Below are positions 34,854 to 43,060 of a DNA stretch of 64,000 nt, piece by piece. Position 1 is the stretch's first letter; the number at the start of each line of letters is the position of its first letter. Source of the stretch: DT-110 sp030148525 (GTDB lineage Bacteria; Bacteroidota; Bacteroidia; Chitinophagales; Saprospiraceae); the NCBI GenBank assembly GCA_965227445.1, contig OZ245751.1, forward strand, positions 2,108,001 through 2,172,000, given 5' to 3'. The position numbers and the translations under genes are program-made. The notes beneath the pieces were generated by a model, which saw only the letters and a program-made list of their open reading frames with translations, had not been told where the DNA came from and ran no database searches.

Positions 34854-35876
34854 GTAGGTATCAAAATACCCCTGAATCTCCTCCACATCTTTCGTCCTGG
34901 TAAGGGCCAGCATTAGTAGTATTCTCGCCTTATTGGCCGGCAGATCATTGGCTACGATCACCGGCGTACCTTCCGGATGCGTACCCATTATGCGGCTCCC
35001 GCGCAGACTACTGGCAATCACGATGGGTTTATGATCATCCGGCAAACTGGTGACCGACCGCAGGGCTGCACTTGAGCGCCCACCCGCAAAGGTTTCCAGG
35101 ACCAGTCCATCCGTTTTCCGTTTCCGGAAGAATTCCAAAATAGCCGGATCCAGGCCGGCAAAATCCTTTAGAATATCTACTTCGGGAAGGGCTTCTGCAT
35201 TTACTACATCAAAGGGTGAGTCTAGGGTATGCCGTTGTTCAGGCGTACGGTAGAAGGTCACTTGCTCGTCGTCGACAAAGCCCAGGTACCCCCGCTCAGT
35301 AGGCAGGAAGGTCTGAAGGCGCTGATTATCCGACTTGGTGAGGTCGCGGGCGGCGTGGATATTATCGTTCAGGACGACCATGACGCCTTTGCCGCGTGCT
35401 CCGGGCGCGATCCCCGCCCGCAGAGCATCGACCAGGTTGGCCGGCCCGTCGGCCGAGAGGGCGTTGGCTGATCGCATGGAACCGGTGATCACTATGGGGA
35501 CCTCGTGGCGGTGCGTAAGATTCAGGAAGAAGGCGGTTTCTTCCATGGTGTCGGTCCCGTGGGTGATCAGAATGCAGGCGAGGTCGGGTTCAGTCCGGGC
35601 CAGTTCGTCGATTCGTCGCAGGATGCGCAACCAGATCGCAGGCGTCATTTGCGAGGATCCGATCCGCACTACCTCTTCGACCCGCACGTCAGCGTAATCA
35701 GCCAATTGAGGTACTGCCTGCACTAATGCCTGTCCTTCGATCAAAGGCGCATCGGTTCGGCTGGCAATAGTGCCACCGGTAGTCAGGATGATCACCTTCG
35801 GTTTTTCATCATTTTGGGCAAAAACGGAATGGAGCGGCATGAGGCAATAGATTACGGTATAGAGGAGTACACGCAT
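34851..35876 (-). CDS. Periplasmic L-asparaginase (type II)
   Basis: The 341-residue enzyme converts asparagine to aspartate and ammonia. It has a signal peptide (RVLLYTVIYCLMPLHSVFAQ), the first nucleophile motif TTGGTIAS near 33, the SxQ-type IGSSQMTP near 73 and the second motif ITHGTDTMEETAFFL near 103, then VIASSLRGSRIMG near 288. The length fits type II enzymes. It lies 10 bases after the epimerase-like gene on the same strand, so they are probably co-transcribed. The stop codon lies inside an A/T word repeat. Confidence 0.92.
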   Translation of the reverse strand: MRVLLYTVIYCLMPLHSVFAQNDEKPKVIILTTGGTIASRTDAPLIEGQALVQAVPQLADYADVRVEEVVRIGSSQMTPAIWLRILRRIDELARTEPDLACILITHGTDTMEETAFFLNLTHRHEVPIVITGSMRSANALSADGPANLVDALRAGIAPGARGKGVMVVLNDNIHAARDLTKSDNQRLQTFLPTERGYLGFVDDEQVTFYRTPEQRHTLDSPFDVVNAEALPEVDILKDFAGLDPAILEFFRKRKTDGLVLETFAGGRSSAALRSVTSLPDDHKPIVIASSLRGSRIMGTHPEGTPVIVANDLPANKARILLMLALTRTKDVEEIQGYFDTY

Positions 35877-35886
35877 GTAGGTTTAG

Positions 35887-36819
35887 TTAAGACTGAAAAG
35901 AGTCGATCATTACTTTAAATCCCTGTTTATAAGGTGTGGGTTTATATTCGGGAAAACGGGTTTGGAACTTCTTCCAGGACATATGATAGGGATGCTCAAA
36001 CTGGTACAACATTTCCCCGACCTCCCGGATTGGGCGTATGAACAAGCCTAATACTTTTTGCATCCAGATGGGCAAGTGCTGCACCTCATAGTTGGTATCT
36101 AGTAGCTGATTAAACAGGTCAGCGGCCTGTTGTGGGGTAATTGGATCACCCACCGGTAAGTGCCAAACCTCGCCGTACGTATCGGAATGCTCCGCCAGTT
36201 CGATCATGGCTCGTGCATTGTCGACGGTGTAGCCATAGGTGTGGGGCTGGTTGGGCGGTCCCAGGAACTGGGGTGCTTTACCTTGTAACATGCGTTCCAG
36301 AAAGACCGCGTATAGCATGCTGTTTGTAGAACCGGGACCATAAAAGTCAGCGGAGCGGGCAATGGTTCCTTCTACTTCTTTTTGGGCGAAAGCCTCCAAT
36401 AACCGATCAGCCACTGCCTTGCGGATCACTCCTTTTTTGGAGGTAGGCTCCTGTCGGGTGTTTTCATCGAAAGGTACGGGAAGCGGAGGTGGACCGTACA
36501 TATAGATATTGTCGAGAAAATGCAGGGACGCTCCCGTGTGAGCACAGGCATTTATCAGATTATCCATAATTAATGGCCAATCGTGCATCCAAACATCCGA
36601 ACGGTAGGGCAGGCCCACGCACATGTACACGTGCGACGATCCGGAAACAGCTTCGCGGGTTGCCTCCGGATTGAGCAAATCTCCGTTTACTGTATCGAAA
36701 CCGGGCAACTCAGATGACCGGGTTACAGCCCGAATGGGTACCTGGGTTTTGGCTAATTCATCCAGGACGGCCTGTCCACTGGCACCGGTAGCACCAAGAA
36801 CGGTATGTAAGGTTGGCAT
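35887..36819 (-). CDS. NAD(P)-dependent epimerase/dehydratase-like protein
   Basis: The 310-residue protein has a Rossmann fold with LGATGASGQAVLDEL near residue 8 (GxxGxxG form), an acidic strand end around NGDLLNPEATREAV, and LDNIYMYGPPP near 103, where the usual YxxxK catalytic pair is not obvious. It belongs to the atypical/extended short-chain dehydrogenase group, with a C-terminal substrate domain (SWKKFQTRFPEYKPTPY). The missing YxxxK suggests NmrA-like sensing or a different chemistry. It is upstream of asparaginase in the same operon. Confidence 0.78.
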   Translation of the reverse strand: MPTLHTVLGATGASGQAVLDELAKTQVPIRAVTRSSELPGFDTVNGDLLNPEATREAVSGSSHVYMCVGLPYRSDVWMHDWPLIMDNLINACAHTGASLHFLDNIYMYGPPPLPVPFDENTRQEPTSKKGVIRKAVADRLLEAFAQKEVEGTIARSADFYGPGSTNSMLYAVFLERMLQGKAPQFLGPPNQPHTYGYTVDNARAMIELAEHSDTYGEVWHLPVGDPITPQQAADLFNQLLDTNYEVQHLPIWMQKVLGLFIRPIREVGEMLYQFEHPYHMSWKKFQTRFPEYKPTPYKQGFKVMIDSFQS

Positions 36820-36930
36820 GGGTTCATTTTCACCCTAAGATAATTGATTGTAGCGACAAAGAAGGACGAGACTGGAGGGAAAGAAGAGACCAGGAGACTG
36901 GAGGGAAAAGTCGTTTCCGCCCCTCATTGA

Positions 36931-37377
36931 CTAGACGACTTCCTCAATCAGGATATTCCGACGATTAAAGGTTACGGCCTGCCCCTTTGATTTTCCGAGC
37001 AGGAGTCGACCCAGGGGCGAAGCAACCGACAGGGCGTACACCGTTTCCGGAAGACCTTTAATTTTGCCGAAAGGCACGGAGAGAAAATAGATTCCCCGAT
37101 TAGTAGTAACCAGGTGGCCTTCCTGAATGTGGTCCATTGCCTCCGGCTGGGGAAGCCGTTTGAGGTACTGTAACATATCATTGGTTCTGTCCAACTGATT
37201 TTGCACCTGATCGGCCGCTTGTTGCATCATCTCCCGGCTCGTCTCGTATTTATCACCGGCCGAGGATTTGGTTTCTTCATTGCGGGCGGCCTCGATGTCA
37301 GCCAATTGTTGTTGCAAGGAAGTGATCTGGGTCGATAATTGCCTGATAAGATGTTGACGTATTGCGGCTTGATCCAT
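36931..37377 (-). CDS. GreA/GreB-family transcription elongation factor-like protein
   Basis: The 148-residue protein has an N-terminal coiled coil (residues about 1-75, with TSREMMQQAADQVQNQLDR) and a C-terminal FKBP-like domain (GHLVTTNRGIYFLSVPFGKI, then ASPLGRLLLGKSKGQAVTFN). SPLGRLLLGKxxGQ is the Gre-family C-terminal mark. The coiled coil is shorter and lacks a clear acidic tip, so it may be a Gre-like factor that binds RNA polymerase without transcript cleavage. Two GAGACTGGAGGGAAA copies lie just downstream, at about 36870-36906. Confidence 0.82.
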   Translation of the reverse strand: MDQAAIRQHLIRQLSTQITSLQQQLADIEAARNEETKSSAGDKYETSREMMQQAADQVQNQLDRTNDMLQYLKRLPQPEAMDHIQEGHLVTTNRGIYFLSVPFGKIKGLPETVYALSVASPLGRLLLGKSKGQAVTFNRRNILIEEVV

Positions 37378-37480
37378 GAAATAAAATTAATGGCTAATCT
37401 GGCCTCCGGCTTCAAAAAGTAAATGGGTAATTTCTAATTCAACTAAAAATTAAAAATTACCCATAAAAAATTACCATTGA

Positions 37481-37924
37481 TCAGTGCATGTGGTGCTCTT
37501 CCGCATCCTTGCATTCACCCATGATGCCATGGAATACCTCGTGCAGATTGGAAATTGCCTGCTGCAGGGTTGAATCGGACGCTTCCGTTTGGATCAGGCC
37601 CTCGATGCGTTCGCTGCCGCGGACCAGTTCGGCCAGGCGGGCTTCGAGATCGGTATCCGTGTATTCGGACGGCAACTCCAGGCCTGACCAGGTTTTGGCA
37701 GCAGCCGTCAGCTCATCCGCTTTTTCCCGCAAGGGGTCAATGTTACCCTCTTCGGCCGGGTGGAAGGTAGCGGCCATTACGGTGTGAAAATTCTCCTGTT
37801 GTGCTTCAAAAGCAGCCATTTCGGGCGAAGCTTTGGCGGCATCATCACCACCTTCTTCGGTCGTCGCCGACTGGCATCCGGCAAACAAAAGGGTCATGGA
37901 AAACAAGAAAAGTAGTTGTTTCAT
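37481..37924 (-). CDS. Small lipoprotein of unknown function
   Basis: The 147-residue product starts with a lipoprotein signal (KQLLFLFSMTLLFAGC, Cys about 17), then an acidic linker and a mostly helical domain ending in NLHEVFHGIMGECKDAEEHHMH. The His-rich and Cys-containing end could bind a metal or heme, but no known motif is complete. The start at ATG 37924 is chosen for the signal peptide; an upstream in-frame extension has no export signal. A/T words begin about 15 bases after the stop. Confidence 0.65.
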   Translation of the reverse strand: MKQLLFLFSMTLLFAGCQSATTEEGGDDAAKASPEMAAFEAQQENFHTVMAATFHPAEEGNIDPLREKADELTAAAKTWSGLELPSEYTDTDLEARLAELVRGSERIEGLIQTEASDSTLQQAISNLHEVFHGIMGECKDAEEHHMH

Positions 37925-37993
37925 GGTAGGTTGTTTTGGTTTATTCCCGCAATGATAGTGTTTTTCAGGAGAACGATTGGTGAGATTTATCAC

Positions 37994-38845
37994 AGCAGTC
38001 TTCAGTTACCAGTAGGCAGTCTTCAGTTCTCAGTTGGCAGTGGACAATTAGCCGTTTAAGCCCATCCGCTTCAGCGTTGAGAATGAAGTCAGCAACCGGC
38101 TATTTTTTCCTATTGTTCGTCGGCCTATCACGGAGAGTCAGTAGTTCTCGGTGCTCAATGCTCAATGTGGGTTTGCTTTTTTGGCTTTCGCTAAAAGGGA
38201 GGTTTGTTCGAAAGCAATCGTCATTCGTCAGTCGGCAGTGGGCCGTTTAAGCCCATCCGCTTTAGCGGTGGGCATGAAGTCAGCAACCGTCCCTTCGGTC
38301 TCTCCCCTCCACGCCAGTTTATTTCCGATTTCCGCTTTATTACCATCAGTCGCTATCGCTCGTGTCCGCTCTCCGACCTTGTATAACCTCACCCCTTGCT
38401 CCCCTCTCCTGATTCCCGGCTTATTTGTCCCTTGCGAATCCAAAGCATTCTGGAGGAGAGGGGAACACTCAAGCAGGACAATGACTTGAGCGATTTCATA
38501 GCACATATTTCATATACTATTTCCGATTTCCGACCTCCGCTCTTCGCTTTAGCTTTCCCTGGCTGCCGAAGCCCGCATGGGCGAAGGCATGCCGCTCTCC
38601 GCTTTCGAAAACGCCTTTCTCACGCGGTGAGCGCCGCCCGTACGGGTAATGATTAGCCGTATTTTACTGCCAACTGCGAACTGCAAACTGCAAACTGCAA
38701 ACTGCGAACTGCAAACTGCCAACTGCGAACTGCCTACTGCGAACTGCGAACTGCCTACTGAGAACTGCGAACTGCCTACTGAGAACTGCGAACTGCCTAC
38801 TGCGAACTGCCTACTGAGAACTGCCAACTGAGAACTGCAAACTGC
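37994..38845. repeat. Gene-free repeat region with inverted GCAGTxxxCAGTT words
   Basis: At the left end GCAGTCTTCAGTTACCAGTA and similar words (37994-38045) face their reverse complements AACTGCGAACTGCCTACTG, iterated about 18 times at 38668-38845. Between them lie mixed duplicated pieces such as GCCGTTTAAGCCCATCCGCTT (at about 38049 and 38239, differing by a base) and CTCACGCGGTGAGCGCCGCC. No convincing gene is present in these 850 bases; the open frames consist of repeat words. Confidence 0.8.
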
Positions 38846-39808
38846 CTACTGCCTCAACTCCGACGGCAACTTTCCCACATGCTTTTGTAACAGGACCCGT
38901 AGCTGATTCGGACTGCGCAGGCCGATGCGGCGGGTGACTGCGGCTACTTTTTCGCCTTCGCGCAGTAGCTGGATAGCGATTTCCATTCGTAGCTGTTCCT
39001 GATACTGGCCGATGGTTACGCCTACCGTCTCTTTGAACATACGGCGCAGATGTCGCGGACTGGTGAAAATAAGACCAGCGAGTGTTTCGTTAGTAGGCGC
39101 TTCGTCGAGGTGTTGGATGAGGTAATCCTGGACACGGTGGACGCGATCGTCGAGGTGGTTCCGGTATTGCAGGAAAATACTCAGTTGCGGGTCCTCACCG
39201 CTACGCCGCAGGTACAGGACTACTTCGCGGGCAATGTCCGCCGCGAAGGCGGCTCCAAAGGTTTGTTCCAACAGATATAAGCCCAGATCGATGCCGGAAC
39301 TAACCCCCGCACTGGTGTAAATACCATTGTCATGTACGAATAAGCGATTGGTAATAACATCCGCTTGTGGAAATCTTTGCTGCAGGACTTCTATATATTT
39401 CCAGTGCGTCGTGCAGGAACGGCCCCGCAATAAGCCGGCTTCACCGATCAGTAATGCCCCCGTGCAAATGGAAGCCAGGACTGCACCTGCTTCGTACTGC
39501 TCTCGCATCCAGGTCAGGAAGGGGCGAAGTTCCGATAAATAAGCGGGGTCCACGAGCAGCGTACCATCCGCTCCGGGAAGGTATAACAGGTCGAAAGAAC
39601 CGGACGCAAAGTCGCAATACGGCTTCAGGCCGGTGAGTCCAAAACCCGCACTGCTGGCGACTTCGAGATCATTGGAGTACGGGGAGAGCAAGGTGTACTC
39701 CAGGTCGGCACCGTGCTCCACTGCTTCGTACATCAGGTGTAAGGGGCCCATCAGATCGAGCGGATGGACCCCCCTGGGAATGGCAAAAGCAATGCGTTGT
39801 TTGGTCAT
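38846..39808 (-). CDS. GlxA-family regulator: DJ-1/PfpI domain plus AraC HTH
   Basis: The 320-residue regulator has an N-terminal DJ-1/PfpI-like domain (IPRGVHPLDLMGPLHLMYEA, then ASICTGALLIGEAGLLRGR with the elbow Cys) and a C-terminal AraC helix-turn-helix pair (TLAGLIFTSPRHLRRMFKET near 240, IAIQLLREGEKVAAVTRRIG near 285). GlxA regulators sense small metabolites, often amines or nitriles. Its stop codon TAG falls inside the CAGTAGGCAGT word of the downstream array. An exported PfpI-like protein is encoded next to it in the same direction. Confidence 0.92.
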   Translation of the reverse strand: MTKQRIAFAIPRGVHPLDLMGPLHLMYEAVEHGADLEYTLLSPYSNDLEVASSAGFGLTGLKPYCDFASGSFDLLYLPGADGTLLVDPAYLSELRPFLTWMREQYEAGAVLASICTGALLIGEAGLLRGRSCTTHWKYIEVLQQRFPQADVITNRLFVHDNGIYTSAGVSSGIDLGLYLLEQTFGAAFAADIAREVVLYLRRSGEDPQLSIFLQYRNHLDDRVHRVQDYLIQHLDEAPTNETLAGLIFTSPRHLRRMFKETVGVTIGQYQEQLRMEIAIQLLREGEKVAAVTRRIGLRSPNQLRVLLQKHVGKLPSELRQ

Positions 39809-39934
39809 GGTTGGAGTAATTGAATCGTACTATTGCGGCCTTTCCGGAAGCGGCATATAATCAACTCGAAATGATTTAGGGGCTACCAACGTAGCAAAAC
39901 CACTTCGTTGGAGGTATTATTTGGTCAAGTCGCA

Positions 39935-40690
39935 CTAGGGGCGTTTTACCACCAATCCGGAGTCGGGATTGTAGTAATCGTATTCCATCTTTTTTGCGAT
40001 GTGTTTTGCCGTCTTCTTGCCTTCGATTTTAGCGACCAGATGTAGTGCCCCGTCGATCCCTGCCGATACGCCGGCGGTCGTAAGCACTTTACCATTATCG
40101 ACCCAGCGCACATCCGAACGGACGGTGGCGCTCGGCACTTCCCGTTGTAATTGCTCCAATACACCGTGGTAAGTCGTAACGGTCTTCTCATCCAGGAATC
40201 CGGCTCTCCCCAGAATGCGGGCGCCAGTACATACGGAAAATAAGTATTGCACAGTATTCCCGCGATTGCGCACCCATTCGATCAGCTCATCATCAGCTAC
40301 GGGTAGATCGGAATTACCGCCAAAAAAAGCGAGGATGTCCGCCTCGGGGGCGTCGGTTAAATCGTAGTCAGGCGTTACCTTCAATATTCCCTGAGCATGG
40401 ATGGGGTCTTTGGTTTTACCAATAATATAGACCTCCCAGCCCGCGTAACTAAAAACTTCGAGTGGTCCGGCCAGATCGAGGATCTCAACCCGTTCCTGTA
40501 CGTAGCAAGCAATTCGCATAGTTCTTCTTTTTGCAATTGATTTGGCAGTAGAGCTTGCCAAAGATACGCTGTTTTCGGACACCGTATAATCGGTGGCAAG
40601 GGGTTGGCCTTTCACTTGACCTTGCGGCAAAAGGAAAAGGAAGGTGGCCAGGAAGCCAGCCATCATTGAGTAGTGAAATCGGTGTAGCAT
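39935..40690 (-). CDS. Exported DJ-1/PfpI family protein
   Basis: The 251-residue protein has an N-terminal export signal (FHYSMMAGFLATFLFLLPQG), then a DJ-1/PfpI domain: IACYVQERVEILDLAGPLEV, AFFGGNSD and the nucleophile elbow SVCTGARILGRAGFLDEKT, ending with TTAGVSAGIDGALHLVAKI. Related isocyanide hydratases and GlxA sensor domains share this plan. A signal peptide on this fold is unusual and places it in the periplasm. The start at ATG 40690 precedes the signal peptide. It lies upstream of the GlxA regulator on the same strand. Confidence 0.82.
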   Translation of the reverse strand: MLHRFHYSMMAGFLATFLFLLPQGQVKGQPLATDYTVSENSVSLASSTAKSIAKRRTMRIACYVQERVEILDLAGPLEVFSYAGWEVYIIGKTKDPIHAQGILKVTPDYDLTDAPEADILAFFGGNSDLPVADDELIEWVRNRGNTVQYLFSVCTGARILGRAGFLDEKTVTTYHGVLEQLQREVPSATVRSDVRWVDNGKVLTTAGVSAGIDGALHLVAKIEGKKTAKHIAKKMEYDYYNPDSGLVVKRP

Positions 40691-40757
40691 TCTTTTTTCT
40701 GTAAAAATGCAGCACTTTACAGGGTGCTGTTGGCCAATAAGGCGCACTTAACGGACA

Positions 40758-41081
40758 TTAGGTGAAGCTGTACATGGCCGATTCACAAACCCGGTAATAA
40801 CCCAGTCGTTGGTATAGCGCATTGGAGGTGGGAAATTGCGCGTCGGTGTACAGACTGCAAAATGAATATCCAGCATTCAATTGGCGCTCCGACAAACAGG
40901 CTACCGCATTGGCGGCCAGTCCCTGCCCGCGTTCAGACGGTGGTGTAAAGACGTAGTTAATCGTAATACCCTTGCGGCCATGTACGGTGGTTTTCCAAAT
41001 ACTTCTGTCGGTCCAGGTGAAGGGAGCACACCATTTTTTCTGATCAAAAGGTGGGTGAGGGTGAAAATGGTTCCCGCTCAT
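40758..41081 (-). CDS. GNAT acetyltransferase, C-terminal half only (5'-truncated)
   Basis: The 107 residues contain only the acetyl-CoA-binding half of a GNAT fold: YVFTPPSERGQGLAANAVAC (motif A with RGxGxA), then FCSLYTDAQFPTSNALYQRL and GYYRVCESAMYSF. Full-length relatives of this type have about 280-300 residues with an N-terminal arm that is absent here. The frame begins only 21 bases from the divergent lipoprotein gene at 41103. The gene looks like a decayed remnant cut by that neighbour. Confidence 0.55.
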   Translation of the reverse strand: MSGNHFHPHPPFDQKKWCAPFTWTDRSIWKTTVHGRKGITINYVFTPPSERGQGLAANAVACLSERQLNAGYSFCSLYTDAQFPTSNALYQRLGYYRVCESAMYSFT

Positions 41082-41102
41082 TGCCTATCTTTTCGAAAAA
41101 AG

Positions 41103-41927
41103 ATGATCCGATCCTTTTGTAATCTTTTGGTGGTGACTTGCCTGCTGGCAGGATGTAACACCTCGTCGTCACCTGCTAAAACTCCCATACGCATTGACGG
41201 TTCCAATGGAGTGCGCCCCCTGATCCTGGCGGTGGTCGATGCCTATCAAGTCAAATATCCTAACCGTAAAATTATCGTCGGAGACGGCATGTCGAGTTCT
41301 GATCGGATTCCAGCCCTGCAGTCCGATTCGATTCAGGTTATCATGGCCAGTCACGGTCTGGATGTGCCACGCCTGGAGATGGATGGGTACGAAGTCTACC
41401 GCTTTGCGCAAATGCCGGTTGTTATGGCTGTACACCAGAGTGTTTCGGTGGATTCACTGGACGGAGCTACTCTGTGTAGCATCTACGCCGGTCGCCTTCG
41501 AAACTGGTCGGAGTTGGGAGGTATGAACCTTCCGATCATGCCATTGGCTCGTCCGATAGCCGAAGTGGATATGGAGGTATTGATGGAGCGGGTACCCTGT
41601 TTCGGTGTTATTCGTCCAGATTCCAACGTGGTTACGCACGAATCGTCGGGCGATCTGGCGCGTGCCCTGGCACGTACGGAAGGGGGCATCGGTATGACGA
41701 CCCTTACGCGGGTTTCCCAATCAGAAGGAGCTATCCGCGCACTGGCGTTTAATGGTCAGGAACCATCGGTGGCTAATATGGAAAGCGGAGCGTATAATTT
41801 ACTGCGGGATGCCTTTTTGGTTGTCTCTCCCGATGCCAGCCCGGAGGTCAATCACTTCCTGGAATTTGTAGCGGGAGAAGGCGCAAAGGTGTTAAGGGAA
41901 GAGGGCGCGCTGCCGCTGAGCAGATAG
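41103..41927 (+). CDS. PstS-like substrate-binding lipoprotein
   Basis: The 274-residue protein has a lipobox (CNLLVVTCLLAGC) and the fold of phosphate-type binding proteins: IRIDGSNGVRPLILAVVDAY near the N-terminus, GDGMSSSDRIPALQSDSI, then YAGRLRNWSELGG and HESSGDLARALARTEGGIG. The SNGVxPL and ESSGxxxA elements contact the anion in PstS-like proteins, so phosphate or a similar oxyanion is likely. No PstCAB genes are adjacent, which is usual for orphan Bacteroidota PstS-like proteins. The start at ATG 41103 begins the signal peptide; the frame is open far upstream without export features. Confidence 0.82.
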   Translation: MIRSFCNLLVVTCLLAGCNTSSSPAKTPIRIDGSNGVRPLILAVVDAYQVKYPNRKIIVGDGMSSSDRIPALQSDSIQVIMASHGLDVPRLEMDGYEVYRFAQMPVVMAVHQSVSVDSLDGATLCSIYAGRLRNWSELGGMNLPIMPLARPIAEVDMEVLMERVPCFGVIRPDSNVVTHESSGDLARALARTEGGIGMTTLTRVSQSEGAIRALAFNGQEPSVANMESGAYNLLRDAFLVVSPDASPEVNHFLEFVAGEGAKVLREEGALPLSR

Positions 41928-41934
41928 GTCAAAG

Positions 41935-42194
41935 GGCCAAGGGCCACGGTCCACGGTTCAAGGTAGACGGCCCACGATTTACGGCCCATGATTTACGGCT
42001 TACGGTTTATGAGGCGTAACTGCGGTGAATTTGCTCAAAAAAGCAGACAGGTTTTTGGACTGTTCATTTGCCAATACCCGAGTGAAACAAAAACTTAGCC
42101 GTCAGCCGTCAGCCGTCAGCCGTCAGCCGTCAGCCGTCAGCCGTCAGCCGTCCCTGCCCGCCGGAGTCCGTACGGACAAAGGAGGGAGCCGTCA
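41935..42194. repeat. CCACGG/TTTACGG words and CCGTCAG tandem repeat
   Basis: Directly after the PstS-like gene come GGGCCAAGGGCCACGGTCCACGG-type words and ATTTACGGC/CTTACGG words (41935-42010). At 42099-42150 seven or more CCGTCAG units are repeated, interrupted, then resumed at 42189. The stop codon TGA of the convergent outer-membrane protein gene (42192-42194) lies inside this word (sense GGCTGACGG). Confidence 0.85.
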
Positions 42195-43004
42195 GCCGTT
42201 TTTCCCTTCCTCCTCCGCCTTTTTCTTTTTCATGGCCTTATCGGCCTTGCGCTTTTGGTTGATGTAGCGGGCTTTATGGCTTTCGGGGATGGAGCGCATA
42301 TTGATGTTGTGGTTGAAGTCCTTAAAGACCACGTTGGCCCGCAGGCCAATACCAATTGCCCGGGCGTCGACATCGGATTGGGTATCGATGCTGAGGAAGT
42401 TAGTGTATACCGTTGGTTCCAGACCGATTCCGAGGTAATCACCGATGGGGAATTCGTAGCCGACGCCAAGGGATGCAAACCAATTCAACTCCCGCACAGA
42501 ACCTTCGCCTAGAGGGACTTTTCGGCGTTCTTCCTGCTCGAATCCGCTTGTGTATTTCTGGGTAGTCAGACGTTCGGTAAACAGGTGGAGAGCCGGACCG
42601 GTATAGGCACCCACGTACCAGCGTTCCTTGAAGTAATAGCGGCTACCCAGCGACAGGTGAATGTAGGCGAAACGGTCACGGATGTCTTCCTCGCGAATCA
42701 GTTCATTTGCCGGTTCGGGAGGGCGGGTGAATACCGATCCGGTATGGAAAAGCATGAGATCACCCGTCAGAACCCACTGTTTTCCCAGAGGAATACAGGT
42801 GCCGATCGTCACGCTGGTATTCAGGTCCCAACCGTAATCAATGAGATCGCTATTGACGGTGCTAATGTGTGGATAGATACCAAGGCTGAGGCCCCACGGG
42901 CCGAGTTCAGCTTTAGCGGAGGTATCCGGGACTTCTTCCTGCCCGAACAGTGGCAATGACCAGGCCGCTAACAGGCAGATTATCAGGTAGACGTGTTTTC
43001 TCAT
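42192..43004 (-). CDS. Outer-membrane beta-barrel protein
   Basis: The 270-residue protein has a signal peptide (YLIICLLAAWSLPLFGQ) and alternating amphipathic strands with barrel-like turns, for example LSLGSRYYFKERWYVGAYTG near 120 and NWFASLGVGYEFPIGDYLGI near 180. The C-terminus is unusual for a barrel: after VVFKDFNHNINM it ends in a basic, Lys/Glu-rich tail (KRKADKAMKKKKAEEEGKNG). Specific function unknown. The stop codon is supplied by the GGCTGACGG repeat word. Confidence 0.75.
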   Translation of the reverse strand: MRKHVYLIICLLAAWSLPLFGQEEVPDTSAKAELGPWGLSLGIYPHISTVNSDLIDYGWDLNTSVTIGTCIPLGKQWVLTGDLMLFHTGSVFTRPPEPANELIREEDIRDRFAYIHLSLGSRYYFKERWYVGAYTGPALHLFTERLTTQKYTSGFEQEERRKVPLGEGSVRELNWFASLGVGYEFPIGDYLGIGLEPTVYTNFLSIDTQSDVDARAIGIGLRANVVFKDFNHNINMRSIPESHKARYINQKRKADKAMKKKKAEEEGKNG

Positions 43005-43060
43005 GGCAGGTGGGTTAGTTACCGGAATATACGGCTAATACACCAAAAAGGTTCGAACCC

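Noticed and set aside
38649..38831. Open frame encoding TANCELPTANCEL-type repeats
   Set aside because: It is a translation of the AACTGCGAACTGCC word and has no start context or homologue-like features.
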